Assembly: GCA_010672925.1 (NCBI GenBank)
Contig: JAAHFP010000015.1
Coordinates: 1-64,000, forward strand
Direction of reading: 5' to 3'
Length of the DNA stretch: 64,000 bases
Source of the DNA: Symploca sp. SIO1C2
Lineage (GTDB): Bacteria > Cyanobacteriota > Cyanobacteriia > Cyanobacteriales > Coleofasciculaceae
Shown one piece after another: positions 1-8,247 of the stretch (its first letter is position 1; every line of letters begins with the position of its first letter). The notes under the pieces were generated by a model that ran no database searches, was not told where the DNA came from, and saw nothing but the letters and a program-made list of their open reading frames with translations. A program made the position numbers and the translations under genes.

Positions 1-2
1 TA

Positions 3-101
3 CCATCACGTCCCGGACGTGTTGAGCCCAGAGTGGTCAAGCGTCGCCCCAAAGCTTATCCCTGGATGCACCAACCTAGGTCTGTATTGCGACAAGTATA
101 A
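3..101 (+). pseudogene. C-terminal end of an IS transposase (cut by window edge)
   Basis: The frame entering from the left edge encodes a basic 32-residue tail (PSRPGRVEPRVVKRRPKA..., ending SVLRQV) and stops at 99-101. The VVKRRPKAYPWM-type ending is one I associate with IS4-type transposases of cyanobacteria. The rest lies outside the window, so whether the gene is intact cannot be judged. It is followed within 1 kb by a glycosyltransferase on the other strand, so the element sits at the edge of a surface-glycan gene set. The family assignment comes from memory of the tail motif and is only moderately sure. Confidence 0.55.
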
Positions 102-145
102 GGGCTACCTAATTTATTTACTTGTGGGCATAACCCTTATACTTG
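93..145. repeat. Perfect 12-bp inverted repeat after the transposase stop
   Basis: CAAGTATAAGGG (93-104) is repeated as its exact reverse complement at 134-145, with a 29-bp loop. It begins inside the last codons of the transposase. It could be the transposase terminator or a subterminal repeat of the insertion sequence. The stretch GGCGCTTATCTTAGTGCC near 156-173 may belong to the terminal inverted repeat, but the other end is outside the window. Confidence 0.6.
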
Positions 146-313
146 GTTCAGGCGAGGCGCTTATCTTAGTGCCATTCGCCTTAAGGCCCTTGTTTCAGAA
201 GCCCTCTTGCCTCAGAAGACAGATTTGCACTGCCAGCATCAGCATCAGCACAATGGAAATCATTGAGCAAATGCCCAACATTGTTGAACATCAGGGAAAG
301 TAAAAAAGAAACG

Positions 314-1378
314 CTATAATTGCTTCCAAGCTTTATATGCTGCATGATTCCATGTCCAAGACTTAACCACATCTTCCCTAGCAATTGTGCCGATATTTCT
401 CGCTTCTTGTGGATGCTCGAACACATAACGCAAAACCCATTGTAAATGCTCACTATCCGGTTCTGCCCATTCTCCATAATCGAGTTCCGAGGAAAAGAAT
501 TGAGGGTCTTTGACTTTCACCATTTTCTTTACCTTCACTAAGTATCCATTACTGGAATTGACGAAATCTCGATAACCACTGTAATCGGTGACAATAACTG
601 GCTTAGCACAAGCCATAGCTTCAATAATTGGTAGTCCCCAACCCTCTGCTCTACTTAGTAAGACGAAAGCATCACAATTATTATAGATATCAACCATAGC
701 GGACTCTGTGACTGGGGGACTATATCGAATGGGTGGATGGGGTGGTAAATTTAATTGAGCGATCGCAGCTTTTAGATGAAAATCCGGTATCTGAGGATTG
801 TAACAATGTAGAACTAGCTCAACCGGTTCATCTGTCCTAAAAGTGTTGGCATAAGCCCTGAGCAAAATGTCGATACCTTTGCGTTTTTCCCATTTGCCTA
901 CACACAAAAATCTAAATCTGCGATGGGAAGTAGACTCTTCTTCCTTATCCCTTGGTTTATACCGTTGAGTATTCACTCCTTCTGGAACAACTTTGACTCT
1001 ATCGGAGTTAATACCATTCTGTTCAAGTAAGGTTTTTCCCCAGGTGGATGGCATCCAAATTTCATCTACATCCTGGAGATGTTTAAGTTCAGTGGGAGGA
1101 ATTTGGCTAGTCTCCCAGACTGTAAAGGCTATTTTTTTACCCCCAACAATATAAGGCATACGATTCATGACTCCAATGCCGAGACCAATATTACTGTTGC
1201 TAGCCTTCTTAGCATTTAGTAAACACTGTTGGAAAAAGGGAGGAATATATTGTTGAGGTGGCACAATATCCCAGGGAAACAAGGCAATTTCATCGTATCG
1301 ACTCAGCGCTACCATAAAATTACCACCGTGTTTCTGTACGCCGAGATATCCAAAGCAAAATGAGTTGATGTTAATCAC
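314..1378 (-). CDS. Glycosyltransferase family 4 (GT-B fold)
   Basis: A 354-residue protein of ordinary GT4 length. The N-terminal half carries a Rossmann-like acceptor domain (IAFTVWETSQIP around residue 85). The C-terminal half begins with FLCVGKWEKRKGIDILLRAY near residue 173 and carries the retaining-transferase signature RAEGWGLPIIEAMACAKP (E-x7-E) near residue 245, where the nucleotide-sugar diphosphate binds. It probably transfers a hexose from a nucleotide sugar during surface polysaccharide assembly in the cytoplasm. It lies 129 bp downstream of the GT32-GT2-GT62 gene on the same strand, so the two may be co-transcribed, though heptamer repeats fill the gap. Donor and acceptor cannot be read from sequence. 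Confidence 0.88.
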   Translation of the reverse strand: MININSFCFGYLGVQKHGGNFMVALSRYDEIALFPWDIVPPQQYIPPFFQQCLLNAKKASNSNIGLGIGVMNRMPYIVGGKKIAFTVWETSQIPPTELKHLQDVDEIWMPSTWGKTLLEQNGINSDRVKVVPEGVNTQRYKPRDKEEESTSHRRFRFLCVGKWEKRKGIDILLRAYANTFRTDEPVELVLHCYNPQIPDFHLKAAIAQLNLPPHPPIRYSPPVTESAMVDIYNNCDAFVLLSRAEGWGLPIIEAMACAKPVIVTDYSGYRDFVNSSNGYLVKVKKMVKVKDPQFFSSELDYGEWAEPDSEHLQWVLRYVFEHPQEARNIGTIAREDVVKSWTWNHAAYKAWKQL

Positions 1379-1383
1379 ATTTT

Positions 1384-1500
1384 ATTAGGTGGTAGGTGTT
1401 AGGTGGTAGGTGGTAGGTGGTAGGTTTTAGGTTTTAGGTATATTGATTGATGAGCATTCCTCCTGCCTCCTGCCTTCTGCCTTCTGCTTTCTGCCTCCTT
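1384..1500. repeat. Heptamer tandem repeats (TTAGGTG and CTTCTGC types)
   Basis: Two adjoining blocks of degenerate 7-bp repeats: GGTAGGT/TTAGGTG/TTTTAGG units at 1384-1440 and CTGCCTC/CTGCCTT units at about 1458-1500. They occupy nearly the whole spacer between the two glycosyltransferase genes. They match the short tandemly repeated repetitive (STRR) class described in cyanobacteria. Confidence 0.85.
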
Positions 1501-1507
1501 AAAAACC

Positions 1508-3901
1508 CTACGCTGAAACATGAACAATTTCCAATTGCGGTAATCCCCAGCAGGTGTAACCCATATCTTTTGCCATCATAGCTAACCCCTCGGTTTCAAT
1601 ATACTGCTTGTAGCTGAAGGTAGGAAAAATCAATCCTTCTCGATGTAAATCTGCTTTGAGCAGTAACATAGTCGCACCAACACTATCAATTTCAATAATT
1701 TTATGCGATCGCAAATCTTCCAAATAGAGTCTCCCCTCCCCCCTAGGAGGTTGGATAATGCCGTCAATGACAAAAGGAGTCCAGTCTTGCAATTCGGCAT
1801 CTGGCTTGAATTTGAAGGTATTGGTATCAAAGCTCCGACCTTTTGAGACAAGCACACAGTTTGGTACAATAATCTCCTTAGCTGGCTCTAAAAGTTGTTG
1901 GATAATTTCTTCTGGATACTCCACAACATCCACATCTAACCATAGTACCCATTCCTCAGCTTGTAGAGCTTGTTGGAGCAACCAATTACGACTTTTTGCC
2001 AAAATTGAGCGGCGTTGATATTGAATACTGGGTTGCCAACGAGGAATAGTATGATGGAACTGAAAGTCTTTTTTGAATAGCTGTACTTGACTAAATTCCT
2101 GCTGAAATTTAGGAAGATGTTGCTGCAACCACTCAAAGCTACTATCGGCACTATCACTTTCCAGAATACCTACAGAAATTTTTTCATGAGGATAGTTGAG
2201 ACTTAAGAGATTTTTTAGATATTGTGGTAGATAGGATACGGCATTCTTGACAGGTGTGAGGATAAGAATTGTTGGTAGCTCCTTCAAGAAACCGGATTTA
2301 TTTTGGTTAAGTGCTGCTCTTTCCTTGCTATCACGAGAAATACTATTTTTGAGAACTAAATCTTGACTGTTGACAGTATTGGATACTACGGCTTGAGTTC
2401 TTCCGAAAATTTGCTCATACAAAGTTACTGGCATTCGCTCAGCCAAGTTTTGCATCATTGTCTCGTAATTTATCCCTTGATAACGAGTGCTAGCCTTTTG
2501 CCAGTGCTGCTCAAAATGTTCGTCGCTGAAAGTATTATGCTGATGGATGACATAAAGATATAGTTGTGGCTGATCCAGCAAAGCAACCCGACAATTTTGT
2601 AGAATCTGAGAGCTGACTAAAGTATCTTCTCCTTGTCTTTGAATTGGATAGGAAGGAAGCTGGGATTTTTGGCAAAGTATCGAGCCTTCCCAAATACGAG
2701 TGCGGGAGGTTGCTAAACGATGCTCCTCCACCCACCACATGAGCCACCGTTGTAAAAAGCAGGCATCAGCATTAAGGGATTGCAAAGCTGCCATTTGCAT
2801 TTCTAGTCGTAGGGGGTCTATCAGATCATCATCATCCCACTGACAAACATAAGTCCCTGAAGTGTGAGCTAGCGCCAAATTTCGCAATTCACCTAATGTG
2901 CGGTTCTCTGGTGCAAGCCGTACATACTGAATGGTATCATCTGCTAATTGATGAACATATTCAGCTAAGCGATCGCTTTGATCATCATCAACAATAACTA
3001 GCTCTTTGTGGCGATAGGTCTGATTTTGGAAACACTGAATTGCTAACTTTGCCTGTTGAAAGCGATTTTTCGTCACCATCATACAGGAAATGAAGGGTTG
3101 GTTAGCTTCCTGGCTAGATAATGACTGATACAGATTGAAGCGGAACTTGGCATGTAGGATGATTCGACCCTTGACCATTAAGGAAAGAGGTAGAGTATCT
3201 TCGGTTTTGGTGGATTTTTGCTTAAACCAGCTGCCGTGCCAATGATGGATAGCAAATGCTTGCTGGGCAATTTTCTGACGAAATTGTGGATTGTTTAATT
3301 TGCCATCCCAGCAGTCAAACTTGGTAACAGGATACAGCAATTCTGAAGCAACAAGACTGATGGTATCTGGTGAGGGAAAAGTATCATAAGCACGAGTCAA
3401 TAAAAAAGGTCCCGTTGCATCCAATACACCAGGGAAACAATGGCTTTCTACTAAATACTGCCATACATGTTGCCAAAATGGATGCCCTACCCTAGATGCC
3501 ATTAATGAAGGGCAAACGATATGAGTTAGTCTACGAGATTGTGGCTGAGGTAACTGAACATGTGCAGCTGGTTCAAGCCCTAAGACTAACTCTTTATCTT
3601 CTAAAAGTTGCTCTAATGGACGCAAGCACTCAAAGTCAAGATCAATAAACACCCCACCGTAATGACTGAGGATAAAATATCGAATAGCATCGACCCGAAA
3701 AATATTCTCCGGATAGCTGTCATAAATAGACAGGAACCAAGAGTAGTTGGCTTGCAAAAACTGGCGATTATCTGCATCAGTCCAAAGACGATATTCCCAG
3801 TCAGGATGATGGTGTTGCCAACTCTGCTGGAACTCTCTCATTTCAGCTGGAATATTCTGGTTTTTCCAGGTTTGATGAATGACTTTGGGAATTGCTGGCA
3901 T
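1508..3901 (-). CDS. Three-domain glycosyltransferase fusion GT32-GT2-GT62 (OCH1-like / GT2 / ANP1-like)
   Basis: A 797-residue protein with three transferase modules. Residues 1-110 are Gly_transf_sug/GT32-like: IPKVIHQTWK start and a DLD metal-binding motif (residues 87-89) in FIDLDFE. Residues about 268-500 form a GT2 module, with CMMVTKNRF start, a VIVDDDQSD nucleotide site and a WDDDDLIDP motif near 350. Residues about 546-797 resemble GT62 (ANP1/MNN9 mannan polymerase), with ILTPVKNA start and DVDVVEYP near 650. In yeasts, GT32 and GT62 enzymes act in N-glycan mannan synthesis, so a polymer of mannose-like sugars is a reasonable guess, not a demonstrated one. No clear Shine-Dalgarno precedes the ATG. 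A nested group II intron pair ends 31 nt upstream, so the leader may have to be spliced. Confidence 0.82.
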   Translation of the reverse strand: MPAIPKVIHQTWKNQNIPAEMREFQQSWQHHHPDWEYRLWTDADNRQFLQANYSWFLSIYDSYPENIFRVDAIRYFILSHYGGVFIDLDFECLRPLEQLLEDKELVLGLEPAAHVQLPQPQSRRLTHIVCPSLMASRVGHPFWQHVWQYLVESHCFPGVLDATGPFLLTRAYDTFPSPDTISLVASELLYPVTKFDCWDGKLNNPQFRQKIAQQAFAIHHWHGSWFKQKSTKTEDTLPLSLMVKGRIILHAKFRFNLYQSLSSQEANQPFISCMMVTKNRFQQAKLAIQCFQNQTYRHKELVIVDDDQSDRLAEYVHQLADDTIQYVRLAPENRTLGELRNLALAHTSGTYVCQWDDDDLIDPLRLEMQMAALQSLNADACFLQRWLMWWVEEHRLATSRTRIWEGSILCQKSQLPSYPIQRQGEDTLVSSQILQNCRVALLDQPQLYLYVIHQHNTFSDEHFEQHWQKASTRYQGINYETMMQNLAERMPVTLYEQIFGRTQAVVSNTVNSQDLVLKNSISRDSKERAALNQNKSGFLKELPTILILTPVKNAVSYLPQYLKNLLSLNYPHEKISVGILESDSADSSFEWLQQHLPKFQQEFSQVQLFKKDFQFHHTIPRWQPSIQYQRRSILAKSRNWLLQQALQAEEWVLWLDVDVVEYPEEIIQQLLEPAKEIIVPNCVLVSKGRSFDTNTFKFKPDAELQDWTPFVIDGIIQPPRGEGRLYLEDLRSHKIIEIDSVGATMLLLKADLHREGLIFPTFSYKQYIETEGLAMMAKDMGYTCWGLPQLEIVHVSA

Positions 3902-3970
3902 GGTTGATTAGATTAGGAAATGTAGGGTCGTATTGGTTGAGTCGATGGAGGGTATTATCCCTCGCACCTC

Positions 3971-5653
3971 TCAGTTAGATCTGTACGTGCGAGTTTCCCC
4001 GCATACAGCTCCCGATGTTATCTGCTTTTCGCTTGTGCTCATGTGAACGTAGGTGTGGCAGCTCGAGTGAATAGCGAGAAGGTTGTTTTTCTTCCAATTG
4101 TTATGATTTCCATCGACATGATGAAGATGTACCTTTTCGTCACTAAGCATCTTTAAGCCACAATATCCACAAGTATGGTTTTGCCGTTTTAGGGCTTGCT
4201 CGGTGACTCCGTCGTAGAGTTTGCTATTGCGCTTACTCCAGTAGAGAATATCTCCATCGAAAGGTGATTTTATTCCCCTGACTTTGATATGTTTGTTTTG
4301 GGAGTAAGGAACCGAAGGGAAAGCTTTATCCAACAGTTGTTTGCTGGAGTTGCGATTTTGTTTCGTTTCCTGATTGAATACCTTAAATGTTCTGCATTTG
4401 ATGTGTACTAACGAGTTTCTTGACCCGTCCATCTTGCAATAACGGTGGTAGTTTCTCCAACCTCGCACTATCGGGGCTAATTTTTCAGCCTTGAGAATAG
4501 CACCATAATTCGAGTTGTTGACAATGGATTTTACCTTTTTTCGGAAGGCTTGATAGTTGTCTACTGAAGGGGTGCTTCTGAACTTTCCGTTTTTCTGCAC
4601 CCTGAAGTTCCAACCTAGAAAGTCAAATCCATCTGTCGTAGCGGTTAGCTTGGTCTTCTTTTGACTAACCTTCATTCCACGTTCTGCTAGAAATTGATTG
4701 ATTTTACCAAGAATGACCTCGGCATCATCTTTGGGTTTGAGTATAATCACCATGTCGTCTGCATATCGAACAGATTGGTGCATGTCCTCTATCCCATTTA
4801 AGGCAATATTGGCAAGTAAGGGACTGACCACACCCCCTTGAGGTGTGCCTTGTTCAGGAAATTCTGGGTTGACTCCTACTTTTAAACATCGGAAGATTCC
4901 GAGTTTGATGCCGGAGGGGGCGATGAGTCGTTCCATGATAGATTTATGGCTGATCCTATCGAAGCATTTTTCGATATCGAGTTCAATAACTCGTTTTTCT
5001 CTGCCATTGCTCGTAGAACGCAGGTTGGAAAACAAGTCTTTTTGTGCATCATGAGCTGACCTACCCGTTCTAAAGCCGTAACTTCGAGGGTGAAAGGTGG
5101 CTTCGTGTGCTGGTTCCATTGCGTACTTGACTAGACATTGCCAAGCTCTATCAGCAATAATGGGGACTTTGAGGACTCGAATCTTCCCATCCTTTTTGTG
5201 GATAGGAATTTCCCTTAGTGGTTTGTGCTTCCAAGTGTTGGCGAGCTTTAGCTCTTCACTCAAAACGAACCTTTCGGAAAATGAGAGTGAAGCCTTACCA
5301 TCTACTCCTGCGGTCTTTTTGCCAGTATTCAGTTGTGTTACTTGCCGAACTGCCAGTAATTTCGCTGCGGTGGATTTCAGAATCAGTTTCATCAGGGACT
5401 TCGCTTTGTGCTTGTCTCCAACTTGAATAGCTTTGTACACGCGCTTTTGTAGGCGGAATAGGTTACGACGGAATTGCTTCCAAGGTAACTTTCTCCAGGA
5501 TTCACTTGCATTGCTGCCGTGTCTAATCATGCTCGGCTCCAGTTTGTGTACTCTGAACACCTCAGACCAATTACGGTCTGTCCTACCCGGATTGAAGGAA
5601 TTCCGCATCTCGGAAAAGCCTACTTGGGGTTCGACCTCCCCTTGACCTTCCAT
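3971..5653 (-). CDS. ltrA: Group II intron reverse transcriptase/maturase with HNH endonuclease (outer intron)
   Basis: A 560-residue intron-encoded protein. Reverse-transcriptase blocks run from about residue 100 to 330 (PQGGVVSPLLAN and the catalytic YADD at 297-300). The maturase X domain follows (residues about 350-430, with WRNYHRYCKMDG). The C-terminal HNH nuclease has CGYCG, HLHHVDGNHNN and a final CH pair. It promotes splicing of its own intron RNA and reverse-splices it into DNA. Comparison with the sibling protein suggests the true start may be the Met at codon 42 (5530), because the first 41 codons have no counterpart. The coding sequence reads through intron domain V and stops just past it. 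All catalytic motifs are present, so it is probably functional. Confidence 0.92.
   Translation of the reverse strand: MEGQGEVEPQVGFSEMRNSFNPGRTDRNWSEVFRVHKLEPSMIRHGSNASESWRKLPWKQFRRNLFRLQKRVYKAIQVGDKHKAKSLMKLILKSTAAKLLAVRQVTQLNTGKKTAGVDGKASLSFSERFVLSEELKLANTWKHKPLREIPIHKKDGKIRVLKVPIIADRAWQCLVKYAMEPAHEATFHPRSYGFRTGRSAHDAQKDLFSNLRSTSNGREKRVIELDIEKCFDRISHKSIMERLIAPSGIKLGIFRCLKVGVNPEFPEQGTPQGGVVSPLLANIALNGIEDMHQSVRYADDMVIILKPKDDAEVILGKINQFLAERGMKVSQKKTKLTATTDGFDFLGWNFRVQKNGKFRSTPSVDNYQAFRKKVKSIVNNSNYGAILKAEKLAPIVRGWRNYHRYCKMDGSRNSLVHIKCRTFKVFNQETKQNRNSSKQLLDKAFPSVPYSQNKHIKVRGIKSPFDGDILYWSKRNSKLYDGVTEQALKRQNHTCGYCGLKMLSDEKVHLHHVDGNHNNWKKNNLLAIHSSCHTYVHMSTSEKQITSGAVCGETRTYRSN
3978..4011 (-). ncRNA. 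Group II intron domain V, outer intron
   Basis: On the minus strand this is a 34-nt hairpin, GAGCUGUAUGCGGGG-AAA-CUCGCACGUACAGAUC in outline, with the AGC catalytic triad at its base, a GAAA tetraloop and a two-nucleotide bulge on the 3' side. Domain VI follows (GGUGCGAGGGAUAAUACC), containing the candidate branch-point A. The maturase reading frame extends through this structure. Confidence 0.88.
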
Positions 5654-5902
5654 CCGTTTTTCTTCGTTCCCTCAGTCGATTGTTTGTTCCCTTAGGTGTA
5701 GCCAATTCAACTATTCGATTCCCTAGACTCTTACTGCTATCGTATGCACATGCAGCGGGAATTAAGCTCGAATGAAGTCGGGTAAGTGTTGTTGTGTCCC
5801 GCTTATGGGTAAGTCGCTTTTTTAGGCTCTGTTTCACCATCGGAACTCCCTGTTAGCACCAGTGTCACCCCACAACGGGTGTGGTTGAGTCGATGGGAGG
5901 TA

Positions 5903-7519
5903 TTATCCTCCGCACCTCTCAGTTAGATCGTGGCATGCAGGTTTTCCCCGCACCACGCTCCCGAAACTCTTAGCTTTCGCTTTGCTCATGTGTTTATAAT
6001 CGTGACAAGATTCATGTATTGCTACAAGGTTATCTTGCTTCCAATTATTGTGATTTCCATCTAAGTGATGTAGATGTAATTTTTCTTCACTGCTGAATTT
6101 TTGTTCACAGTAGTAACATGAATGGTTCTGCTTCAGAAGAGCCTTGTAGATATCACCGTAGTAGAGTTTACTATTGCGTTTACTCCAGTAGCTTAAATCA
6201 CCATCAAAGGGAGATTTATTTCCTTTAACGTTGATAAACTTATTTTCGGAGTAAAGGACTGTGGGGAACGCTTTCTCTGTTAGCTTTCTAGCAGAGTGTT
6301 TATTCTGTTTTGGTTCTTTGTTGAACACCTTAAATGCTCGGTTGTTCATGAACCAAAGACTATTTTTCGCTCCGTCCATTTTGCAGTAGCGATGGTAATT
6401 TCTCCACCCTCTAACAATAGGGGCTATCTTTTTAGCTTTGAGTACTGCACCATAGTTCGAGCAATTGATAATGGCTTTTACTTTCTTACGGAATGCTTTG
6501 TAGTTATCCTCTGAGGGACGGCTTCTAAACTTTCCGTTTTTCTGCACTTTGAAGTTCCAACCCAGGAAATCAAATCCATCTGTCGTTGCGGTTATCTTAG
6601 TCTTTTGCTCACTGATTTCCATACCCCTTGCAGCTAGGAATTCTTTGACTTTGCTAAGTATTTCTTCTGCGTTATCTTTGGGTTTGAGGATGTAAATCAT
6701 ATCATCGGCATATCTGACCGAGTTATGTATTTTCTCTATCCCATTGAGCGCAATATTTGCCAGTAGTGGGCTTGCCACTCCACCTTGCGGTGTTCCTTGC
6801 TCTGGAAATCCTACATTTGTTCCTGTCTTAAGGCATCTAAATATCCCAAGTTTTAACCCTGATGGGGCGATTAGGTTTTCCATAATGGTTGAGTGGTTTA
6901 TCCTATCGAAGCATTTTTTTATATCCAGTTCGATTACTCGTTTTTGGTATCCTTTTACTCTGGAGTTGAGATTGTCAAACAGGTGTTTTTGGGCACAGTG
7001 TGCGCTTCTTCCTGGTCTGAATCCATAGCTCCTGGCATGAAAGGTTGCTTCGTGGGCTGGTTCTAAGGCGTATTTAGCTAAACATTGCCAAGCTCTATCG
7101 CTGATTGTAGGCACTTTGAGCATTCGCGTTGTCCCGTCCTTTTTGGGGATGGGAATTTCTCGTAACCCTTTATGCTTCCAATTAGTAGCTTTTAGCCTCA
7201 ATTGTTCTTCGAGTTCAAACCGTTCCTTGAATGTCAGGGCGAGTTTTCCGTCAATTCCAGCCGTTTTCTTACCAGCATTTAATTGTGTTACTTGACGTAT
7301 TGCCAAGAATCTCGCTGCAAGAGATTTCAGAATCAGTTTTTGTAGTGACCTAGCTTTCCGCATATCTCCTGCACAAACTGCTTTATACACTCTCCTTTGT
7401 AGGCGGAATAGGCTTCTCCGAAATTGCTTCCAGGGAAGATTTTTCCAAGATTCACTATCGAATTTCTCAATGTGTCCAATCATGCTCTCTTCTGGTTGTG
7501 TGTACTCTGAGTTCCTCAA
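5903..7519 (-). CDS. ltrA: Group II intron reverse transcriptase/maturase with HNH endonuclease (inner intron)
   Basis: A 538-residue paralogue of the outer intron's protein, with the same order: RT blocks (YADD at 270-273, PQGGVASPLLAN near 244), maturase domain (WRNYHRYCKMDG), and HNH nuclease (CYYCEQKF, HLHHLDGNHNN). The two proteins stay similar throughout, so the introns share a recent ancestor. The Met at codon 13 (7483) aligns with the alternative start of the sibling. As in the sibling, the last codons overlap domain V. It should act on the inner intron, although cross-action on the outer intron is possible given the similarity. Nothing looks broken. Confidence 0.92.
   Translation of the reverse strand: MRNSEYTQPEESMIGHIEKFDSESWKNLPWKQFRRSLFRLQRRVYKAVCAGDMRKARSLQKLILKSLAARFLAIRQVTQLNAGKKTAGIDGKLALTFKERFELEEQLRLKATNWKHKGLREIPIPKKDGTTRMLKVPTISDRAWQCLAKYALEPAHEATFHARSYGFRPGRSAHCAQKHLFDNLNSRVKGYQKRVIELDIKKCFDRINHSTIMENLIAPSGLKLGIFRCLKTGTNVGFPEQGTPQGGVASPLLANIALNGIEKIHNSVRYADDMIYILKPKDNAEEILSKVKEFLAARGMEISEQKTKITATTDGFDFLGWNFKVQKNGKFRSRPSEDNYKAFRKKVKAIINCSNYGAVLKAKKIAPIVRGWRNYHRYCKMDGAKNSLWFMNNRAFKVFNKEPKQNKHSARKLTEKAFPTVLYSENKFINVKGNKSPFDGDLSYWSKRNSKLYYGDIYKALLKQNHSCYYCEQKFSSEEKLHLHHLDGNHNNWKQDNLVAIHESCHDYKHMSKAKAKSFGSVVRGKPACHDLTERCGG
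5926..5960 (-). ncRNA. Group II intron domain V, inner intron
   Basis: A 35-nt hairpin on the minus strand beginning GAGCGUGGUG and ending GCCACGAUC, with AGC triad and GAAA loop. Compensatory changes relative to the outer domain V (GUGG/CCAC against UGUA/UACA) keep the stem paired, which supports a functional RNA fold. Domain VI follows with GGUGCGGAGGAUAAUACC. Confidence 0.88.
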
Positions 7520-8247
7520 GACAGTTACGCCTTGTCCTACCCGAACTTGGGGAATTAATCCTCTCGTCTGACCTACCGTGAATACGACCTATCCACAGAC
7601 CCTAAGCTCGTTTTTATTCGTTCCATTTGATAGATTGTTTTGTTCCTTTAGGAATAGCCAATTTAACCGCGCTAAACCCCATACTCATGCCGATGTCAAT
7701 CAGAAAACTCGGCGGGTGCATAACTTAGGCGAGGTAGGGCATCATTGGTTGCTCCCTCCTGGGCGTAGGTTACTTTTTTAGGCTCTGTTTTTCCTTGGGA
7801 ACTCCCTCTTAGCGTCAGTGTCCTCTGCAACTGAGGTCTAGGTTACGCCCTGTTTCCAGCTTCGACCTCCCGAATTCCGAGTCGGGTCATCGTGGACAGA
7901 TTAGGAGTCATTTGTGAGTTTCAAAGGAGGGACTTGCACCCTCATCCATCAAATAGTTGTCATCTAGCGGGAATTGTTCATTCCAAGTTGTGCTAGAAGC
8001 CATAGTTTATATGGGTTTAACCCAATTTCGCTATGAACGAACCGCACCTGATTGCGCCCTGTTCCCAGCTTCACCCTCCAGATATCCGAGTCTGGTCAGT
8101 GTGGGCAGATAAGGAGTCACACCTGAGTCTGGTGGGCAGGACTTGCACCTGCATCAGACCGAGAGTTCAATCAACTCTTCTTCATGAGTTGGTTGGTAAC
8201 GTTATGTGCGGACTGGTTACCGTGATTCACGTTACAACGAATCGCAC

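Larger units (their letters stand above)
5881..8047 (-). mobile_element. Inner group II intron, nested in domain I of the outer intron
   Basis: The intron begins GUGCGGUUCG (G1 at 8047), aligns base for base with the outer intron start, and ends ..CAACCAC at 5881. EBS1 CUGAUUG (7697-7703) pairs perfectly with the flanking IBS1 CAAUCAG (8048-8054). Joining its flanks gives GGGCGCAAUCAG/ACCCGUUG, which aligns with the uninterrupted GGGCGUAACCUAG/ACCUCAGUUG of the inner intron itself. That alignment fixes both ends. It carries a complete maturase gene and domain V, so it looks intact and mobile. The two introns are clearly related but differ in target specificity. Confidence 0.88.
3932..8247 (-). 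mobile_element. Outer group II intron of a twintron
   Basis: On the minus strand the intron starts with GUGCGAUUCG (G1 at 8247), runs 200 nt into domain I, is interrupted at 8047/5881 by a second intron, resumes with ACCCGUUGUG at 5880, encodes a maturase, and ends after domains V and VI at about 3932 (..CAACCAAU). EBS1 GCAUACG at 5741-5747 pairs perfectly with the last seven exon bases CGUAUGC (8248-8254). Without the inner intron it is about 2149 nt, matching its sibling (2167 nt). Domain V has the AGC triad and a GAAA loop. The 3' end is uncertain by 1-2 nt. It lies between hlyD and the glycosyltransferase fusion, in the latter's leader. Confidence 0.88.

Noticed and set aside
5583-5840. 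85-codon frame upstream of the outer maturase
   Set aside because: It lies in intron RNA domains II-IV and overlaps the maturase start in another frame.
8101-8160. tRNA-like T-arm (GCAGG-TGCAAGT-CCTGC on the minus strand)
   Set aside because: No anticodon or acceptor arm fits around it. A matching copy lies at 7900-7955, and both fall at equivalent positions of the two introns' domain I, so it is intron RNA.
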